Position numbers and translations under genes: made by a program
The notes under the pieces: generated by a model
Told to the model about the DNA's origin: nothing
Seen by the model: only the letters and a program-made list of their open reading frames with translations
The model's database searches: none
Shown: positions 57,501-64,000 of the stretch, piece by piece
Numbering within the stretch: position 1 is the stretch's first letter
How the letters are laid out: every line of letters begins with the position of its first letter
Assembly (NCBI GenBank): GCA_902729315.2
Contig: LR746264.1
Span: 1,490,501-1,554,500 of the forward strand
DNA: 64,000 bases
Direction: 5' to 3'
DNA from: Spirodela intermedia
Taxonomy: Eukaryota > Streptophyta > Magnoliopsida > Alismatales > Araceae

Positions 57501-58884
57501 AGAAAATTCTTCCTCTGATAGAGTGACAAAACTTGAAGAGGCCTATTAGCATAAGATCGTCGAAAAAATCATAGGAATATTTCAATAATTTCAAAATATC
57601 TTTGATTGAAAAGAAATGTAAATATATTCTACCTTGAAAGTTGGGGATTCTATAAAATATGACGGTTTTTATAAACCTTCCCTACGCCTAAAACCATTTT
57701 CAGGGGGGGGAAAGCACGAGAGTCACAGGCAGCTGGCACCAACGGATGTTTGGGTAAAAAGCTTTTTTCCAGTTTTTTTTCCAACTTTTCTGTTGTTTTC
57801 AACAGTTGCCACCAGTTCCCCTCATCCCTCTGCTTACTGGCGGCTCTTCCTTCAACCAAAGGAGGAACCCAAGGGTCCTTACGAAGGCCTCAGCCGACTC
57901 ATCATCTTCTATTCTGTTCTTCGGCCTTCGAGTTCAAGAAGGGGATCCTGATCCACAATCATTTCAACACTGGTGAAGCCCCAGATTCCCAAGCAGTCCA
58001 GCAGGAAAGGTCCACAACTAAGCTGAGAGATGCAGCAGTTCAAAGGGAGTTTTAAGCTTCCAGAATACTAGTCTCTCAGCCGGCCAACTGCGGAGACTGG
58101 TCGGACTTCAACCAGCTGAAACCAGGCAGATTGGTCCAAGTCTTCCTTGGAATAGTAACAGCCACCGACACGCAGCTGGTCAGGACTGGGGGCTGGCCGG
58201 GTGACGAGAATCCGACCAACACACGAGAATGCAAGAAGCCAGAGAAAGATGATAGCGAAAGCTCACTATCCTTGACTTTCCCAAAATTTGAGAGAAAAGT
58301 AAAGACAGAACAATACGATTGATTGACTTCTCGAGGATTAGAAGCATGCAATCAAACTCCAAAGAGGGAATTCTTCGCTTTATTAGTCAGAAGGTTCTAT
58401 TTTATCGGGGTAGAGTCGTCATAAACGCCTTGTCGACATGCCTGTAGCAGCACTACCAGAGATACCAAAATAATATAAAAGGCAGCAGCGATAAGGAATA
58501 ATCAAAGGAAGTCACAAGAAGGGAATGCACAGAGGAAGGTGAAATCGGAATCATGGAAAGCTGGCGCCACGAATAGCAGCGGAACGGATCAAGCACCAAG
58601 ATGCAGGGAACACCAAAACACAGAAGAGATGGCCGATTTTCCGCAGAACCCTCGAAAGCCAAAGCATACAGGCAGTGAAATCAACGGAGATGGCAAATAG
58701 TCCGTACCTCGAGGACAGGAGAACGCTTGATCCAGGAAGGGCATTGCGATCGGACGGTGGACTCGAGCAAGGCGAGTTCATCAACCCTTGGACAGAGGGA
58801 AGATGCGTAGCAGAACCGCCCGAGAGAAGAGACGGAAAAGATCGAGAGGAACAACAGCAGGAGACGGGGTAGTGATACCGCCAT
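54554..58884 (-). CDS. 5'-adenylylsulfate reductase-like protein, thioredoxin fold (APRL)
   Basis: Four exons on the minus strand: 58884-58708, 55504-55323, 55249-55125 and 54963-54554. They total 894 nt, or 297 residues. Residues 1 to about 27 are a signal peptide (MAVSLPRLLLLFLSIFSVSS). The conserved VRSQCPSWI and a thioredoxin-like domain follow, with YYSVLFYASWCPFS (Cys87), FAVEESSALPS, SRYGVHSFPSILIMNGT and GSKDLISLLLFYMKTTG. A membrane helix lies at about 193-210 (LALSLLFLFFKAFVYVS). The C-terminal tail carries the family block GASNARAWASSLTSVSLGES. The family is named for likeness to the C-terminal domain of APS reductase but lacks its reductase domain. The site has one cysteine (WCPFS), so it cannot work as a normal CXXC dithiol oxidoreductase. 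It probably resides in the secretory pathway. Intron 1 is about 3.2 kb and repeat-bearing. Confidence 0.93.
57213..57245. repeat. Perfect 13-bp inverted repeat in APRL intron 1
   Basis: GTATACCCTTTAT at 57213-57225 faces ATAAAGGGTATAC at 57233-57245 across seven bases. Related words (CTTTATGCAGAGTAT and AGTATACCCTT) recur near 57340 and 57383. It may be part of a small foldback element. Confidence 0.85.
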
Positions 58885-61480
58885 AGATGTCCAGGAGGAG
58901 GGACAAAATAGAAAAAAAGAGGATAATATAGAGGACGGTAAAGGGCAGGTGGGGTGTTTTTTCGCGTGTTACTCCGAGTTCTCCTCCCTGATCGCTATCA
59001 CCCTCCCTCCCCCACTTATCCGCTGGATCAGGGCCGGCTCTTCCTGTTACTCGTCTTCAATCTCTCCTCTTCGATTGTTCTCTGGTTCGCGCCGCTCGCA
59101 AAGTCCTCCAACCTGGGCTTCTCTCTTCCCTGGATATCTTCGACCAGCAGCAATTACCCAATAATCTCCACCCACCGTAGAAACACAAGGAGATCAGGGC
59201 ACCAGAGGAAGTGGGCACGCGAGAAGAGAGAGGTGTGGGATGGTTGGCGTCTAGCGGAGGTGGGTGGCCGAGGGAGGAAGAAGGTCGGGGTGGGCGACTT
59301 CCCAATTTACAGGAGGCAGGAGACCACGCTGCGAGAAAGGGACGACGACCTGAATGACCTAAATGCCCGTATTAAATGTTTACATAAACCCTTAATATAT
59401 AATAACTTTATATAAAACTCTCGTATTTTCGATACCAGGGAAGACGCAGATTTGTCAAAAGGCAACATTATTTAATTGTGTATATACCCTTAAACCTGTT
59501 GCTCGACCTATTCTATCCGCCACAAAAATTGGAATATAGCGTATTTTACAGGATTATTGCTGATATGGAGTTATTTTTTAAAATAATTTATGAATATTAG
59601 ATAAATATCTAATGAGATATGGATCATCAATCAACACCTCCAGCTCAAAAAAAAAGGAAATTATAATTCAATTTATAATCCCATGTTAATTTTTATATTT
59701 TCCAAAATGGGATTATTATGCCAAGGCCAACATTGCTGAATAATTCTTAAAACGGATAAAAAAAAATATGGTCATTAATTAAGATAAATTCCATATGGAA
59801 ATGTATGAGGGTCATGGGTGAATTATATGCATGATTACCCCTTTCCATAGGGTCAAATTGCACATAGGTATTTTGGGTATTCTACTATGTGGATATTTGC
59901 TATAATTATGGTTATTTATTGAGGAATTATAAATTATATGTAAAGAAAGGGGGCAATAAACATGAATCTCCAATTTTTATAAATTCTATGTAATCATAAT
60001 TTTGAGAAAATTAGTGCAATTTGGAAAATGAACTATGAAGAAGATTAAAATAGGGAGATAAAACAATAAAAATTAACAAAACTTGGTTACCCATAACAAA
60101 AGGTTTGAAGGTGTAGATGGTAAGAAGAAATCTATGAGCAAAGCATAAAAAGAAAAATATATTGTAATTTTGAGAAAAATTATAAATAATCATAACTTTG
60201 AGAAAAAATATATATAATTATATATATAATAGTTACTTAAATAAAATTTATAATATATATATGATAACAATTTTGAGTAAATTTGTGTAATTTGGAAAAT
60301 AAACTATAAAGAAGAGTAAAATGGCAGAAAAAAAAATCAAAAACTAACAAAACTTGGTTACCCATAATTAAAGGTTGGAAGTTGTGGATGGTAAGAAGAA
60401 ATCTACAAGCAAAGCATGAAAATATTGTGCCTTTTAGATCAAACAATTTGGCATGCTTTCACATACATGTGTCTAGCTCCTAGAGAAAGGCATTATTTAT
60501 TAAAAAATCATAAATAAAAATTATTGGGGACATAATAGTTCTGACATTATAATAGGAAAAAAGAGATCACCCATCAAATAGAAAACATAAGGTATTGATG
60601 GGAAAAAACCCTGAAACAATTACCTCAGTAACTCAATCAAGGGCTCTTTTTTGAGACCAAATAATAGATGGATTTTTTTTATAGCTATTTTTTTGCAAAT
60701 AACTACAACTTCTTCATGGTTCCTCAATGTTTCTCATTTTTATATGGCCTGGTCAACTGCAACTTCAATGTGGATTAATAAGATAGAATTTTAAAAACTA
60801 GTTGAATTGGCAAGGCACATGGGTTGCCACATAAAGTAATTGAATTTTTATTTATTAGGATCATAATTTCTTTTTGAGTGCCTTAATCTAAAAAAATCAG
60901 TGCAAGTGTGAACATGGCCTTTGACTTTGCAAAGAACTCTTTTGAATCTAGGTCAAGGCAGGGTGGTTGCTCTTTGAGGGGGTCTAGGTTGACCAAAAAG
61001 GTACTATATGCTATTTTTGGAACTCAAAATGGAGCCCTAAAAAGGGAAATTGCGTAGCTTAATGGCCATATATGGGCTTGGTCAGGACTTCATAAAATCT
61101 CAGCCAAAATCTTGTTGGTTGGGCATTTTTTTTTTTCATTCCTTCCCCGAGCCTGATTCCGGATCTTGAACAAGGTAACATGTTATTTCCATTGTTTATT
61201 CATCCGTTTCTTAAAAATATTAATATTTTATATTTATATTGGTTAATATTATTTTCTCATTTTTTTCCAAAATAAGGCAAAGAATGAGGCATCGGCCCGC
61301 TAGGTCCTTACCTTGGGCCCGATTCTAAAACACTCGGCCGAATTGAGCTGGGACCAGTTGTCCTTGACACCCGAATCGTAAAATGGGCCCATTCGTGTCA
61401 CCCCGGGAAGAGTTGATCGTGGAAAATGAACGATCCAGATCTTCTGGGGACCTGCTTATGGCAAAGTGGCGGGGAGCGAG
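58885..61480. other. Divergent spacer between APRL and RPL10a
   Basis: The APRL promoter lies at the left and that of RPL10a at the right. The middle is strongly AT-rich with no gene. It carries a tandem duplication (60000-60430) and short ATAT runs near 60210-60260. Confidence 0.5.
60000..60430. repeat. Diverged direct duplication, about 271-bp offset
   Basis: Copies at about 60000-60160 and 60271-60430 share AATTTGGAAAAT, CTAACAAAACTTGGTTACCC- or TTAACAAAACTTGGTTACCC-like words, GATGGTAAGAAGAAATCTA and AGCAAAGCAT in the same order, separated by an ATAT-rich linker. Confidence 0.85.
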
Positions 61481-61499
61481 TGAGTTGATCCTAGGGTTT
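61384..61499 (+). promoter_or_regulatory. Telo-box and site II elements before RPL10a
   Basis: TAGGGTTT at 61492-61499 is a telo-box in reverse orientation. GGGCCC-type site II motifs lie near 61314 (TTGGGCCCG) and 61384 (ATGGGCCCAT). A pyrimidine-rich tract with a possible 5'-UTR donor (CTG|GTGAGC at 61546) follows. This is the usual arrangement for plant ribosomal protein genes. Confidence 0.75.
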
Positions 61500-61778
61500 T
61501 TTGAGATACGCCGCCTGGAGTCGCGGAGTTTGGCTCTCCTCTCTGGTGAGCTCTCTCTCTCTCGCTAAGCAGAATATAATGTCATTGATGAATTTTCGCG
61601 CATGCTTTTTGTTAGGATTTCATGTTGCATATTTTTTAAAATTCTGTCGACGGATCTGTCCGGCAGCTTCTGGATTGTGTTCGTTCCGTTTGAAAATTTT
61701 CCTGCATTTGCTGATACTTAGATTTTTCTGTGTTGAAGGTAACGAGAGGTAACGGGAGGCCGCTGAAGGGCTGCAGCC

Positions 61779-64000
61779 ATGAGGTAGGAGTCGTTGATGT
61801 GCTGTTTTATGCATTTGCTATACGGCCCGGAATACACAAGAACACTGTTGTTGCATTTTCTTCCTCTTCTTCTTATTTTCTTCTGTCGTTCTTTTTATGA
61901 CAATTTTATCCTGTTCATATCGCGTGCTCATAATCTCTCTATAATTATGGAGTCGAGGGGGCAGTTAGTTTCAACTTCATTTTGTCTTGATTCATTGTGA
62001 AGAATGTTGTGGAAATGACTCTTGAACAACTGTTGATTTTATTGCAAGCGAATTGATTCTGTGCATGATGACAACTCGTAAGACTAATTTACTGTTCGTT
62101 AACTTGTGCATTACTGTTTTATTACAATGCATCATACAAGAACTAACCTTAGGTTTTGGCGTATTGGTCTTCACTTGCGAGGCTTGATGAACTTTGAAGT
62201 GATATACTGACTTTTCCTGTTCAATGGATGGCTATCTATTTTTTTTCCCTCAAATAATATGATTATATGGATTTTTCTTCTCCCATTTTGCATATATCAA
62301 GACTGAGGTGTGCATGGTATGCCAAACTGAGCCCTGGTTTGTAACTGTTAGAGGAGAGGGTATATTTAAGGTTGAAAATGATAGAAAGGGTACGCTCTTC
62401 TTGATTGATCTTGGTCAATCAACATACGTTTGCATGATCAGTCTAAATTCTGATGACGGATGTTGGGTGGAGTAAAACCTAGCCGTGCAGATTGTACGAA
62501 AGGAGAGAAAATTGAGTACTCGAGCCAGCACCAAACCCTGCTTGAAAAGCTGTTGAAACTGACGCCGAAGTTTTCTAATTAATTTTTTAAAAAGAGAGGT
62601 TTTTTTGTTTGTGTCCATTCAATATTTCATGGCGCCATACTTATTCTCATTTTCCATCAATTTGTCTATTATCTCACATTTCTCCATTCGTACGCAGCCG
62701 TTTTGTACATGACATATTCATAGATACTGCCTTTTACAAGTCGGTATGTTTGAAATTAGGTTGAGTTTGGCGATGTGGGCATGCTAACCGGTAGTCCTTT
62801 ATATAGTATAGTAGGTGATTGGCACTGAGAATATCTCTCAGGGTAGTATGTTGCGCCTACATGGCTTGCAAATAGGCTCATATTGCTCAAGGCCGGCTGA
62901 ATAAATATGATAAACAGCTTGGTGTTTTTGAAATTCTGCGCCATATTCATAAGTTTAGCATGGCGTCATTTCATGTATTGATTTTGCAATCCCATTTTTG
63001 GTTCTCAGCCTAACCATGCTATTTGATCTTCATTTTACTACGAGAGGAATCGGATCTGGTTGCCAAACTGATATTCTACTCTATTCACGAATGTCTCATA
63101 TGAAGCTGGTAGTTTTCTACGCTAGTTAGTTTACTAGGGATGATGATGCCGGCAATAAATATTTTCTGGTTGCGTTGACTCGCAATTTATGTGTAATACG
63201 TTTTGGGATTCTTGATCCCGGCCTGTCTTACGTTTGTGGGACAGGGATAAGATAATATCTTGTGTTCTTGATGTTCTTTGATCGCCTTTGACTCGGGACA
63301 TCTCATTGAACAATTTACAACGTTCATGCCACCTTAACATCACGAATACTATTAATGTATGTTTGGAATCATCCGATGCGCAGCAAGCTGCAGAGTGATG
63401 TGCTGAGGGAAGCAATCACCCAAGTCACCACGGACTCCAGAGAGAAGAAGAGGAAGTTCCTCGAAACCATCGAGCTGCAGATCGGCCTGAAGAACTACGA
63501 CCCCCAGAAGGACAAGCGCTTTAGTGGCTCGGTGAAGCTCCCCCATATCCCTCGCCCCAAGATGAAGGTCTGCATGCTGGGAGACGCCCAGCATGTTGGA
63601 GAGGTTTGTGGTCTATAATTTTCCGAGAACCCTAGAAACCGAGCCCTTTTTTCAGATTGAGGGGATCATCGTTCGGCTCTGTCGGAGGTTCCGTCGACTC
63701 CAGAAGAATTAGGTTTGTTCTTGTGCAGGCGGAGAAGATCGGGCTGGAGTACATGGACGTCGAGGGGTTGAAGAAGATGAACAAGAACAAGAAGCTGGTG
63801 AAGAAGCTCGCGAAGAAGTACCATGCCTTCCTCGCCTCTGAGGCCATCATCAAGCAGATCCCCAGGCTTCTGGGCCCTGGGCTCAACAAGGCAGGCGAGT
63901 GAAAACCCCCACACTCTCCTCCACCCGCCCTAGATGGGTAAGCCTGACATTTCTCTTTTTTGGGGCGAGGGATGGCACAGGGAAGTTTCCGACGTTGGTG
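61779..64000 (+). CDS. RPL10A: Cytosolic 60S ribosomal protein uL1 (L10a), 3' end missing
   Basis: Exon 1 carries only ATG AG (61779-61783). Exon 2 is 63384-63603, exon 3 is 63729-63894, and exon 4 begins at 63981 and runs off the window. About 137 of the usual 216 residues are visible. uL1 forms the mobile L1 stalk that guides deacylated tRNA from the ribosome. The family sequence is clear: [121 protein letters not shown]. Intron 1 (about 1.6 kb) interrupts codon 2. Intron 3 begins GCAG|GCGAGT, a GC donor; only this junction restores the conserved LNKAGKFPTLV, and an unspliced read stops after three codons. Confidence 0.96.

Overview
This is nuclear DNA of a flowering plant. All confident genes are conserved plant genes, most split by GT-AG introns. 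They include plastid-targeted proteins, a TIME FOR COFFEE-type clock gene, a plant-only DUF868 gene and an arabinogalactan peptide. GC-rich first exons set in AT-rich introns and spacers, with very abundant (GA)n/(CT)n tracts, suggest a monocot outside the grasses. The sequence alone does not name a species.

Layout. 1-1.75 kb: a five-copy minisatellite and a duplicated piece of the next gene. 1.75-6.8 kb (-): tRNA 2-thiouridylase (MnmA/TrmU type), 10 coding exons. 7.5-11.3 kb (+): ALG11 mannosyltransferase, 7 exons. 12.0-16.9 kb (+): organellar, probably plastid, ribosome recycling factor, 11 exons, behind five G-boxes. 19.2-24.6 kb (+): TIME FOR COFFEE homologue, 11-12 exons. 24.7-29.8 kb: AT-rich spacer with a near-perfect palindrome and a decayed RNase H domain of retroelement type. 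29.9-32.3 kb (-): ribosomal protein uL22 (RPL17), 7 exons. 32.3-38.2 kb: AT-rich spacer with no recognisable gene. 38.3-40.1 kb (+): intronless NKAP homologue. 42.0-42.9 kb (+): intronless DUF868 gene. 43.9-44.2 kb (+): a possible small membrane protein. 46.9-47.1 kb (+): arabinogalactan peptide. 47.1-54.5 kb: repeat-rich spacer with a decayed long tandem array. 54.6-58.9 kb (-): APR-like thioredoxin-fold membrane protein, 4 exons. 61.8-64.0 kb (+): ribosomal protein uL1 (RPL10a), cut by the window edge.

All exon models were built by hand from splice signals and reading-frame continuity. For each complete multi-exon gene the summed coding length is divisible by three and ends at a stop codon. 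The genes are mostly housekeeping: tRNA modification, organellar and cytosolic translation, N-glycan assembly and nuclear RNA metabolism, plus clock and cell-surface functions. They form no operon or dedicated pathway, and I found no convincing undescribed gene system. The points most worth checking are three GC-AG introns, a one-base frameshift that appears to remove the C-terminal tail of the TIME FOR COFFEE protein, the G-box cluster, a recent exon-fragment duplication beside the thiouridylase gene, and several decayed repeat structures.
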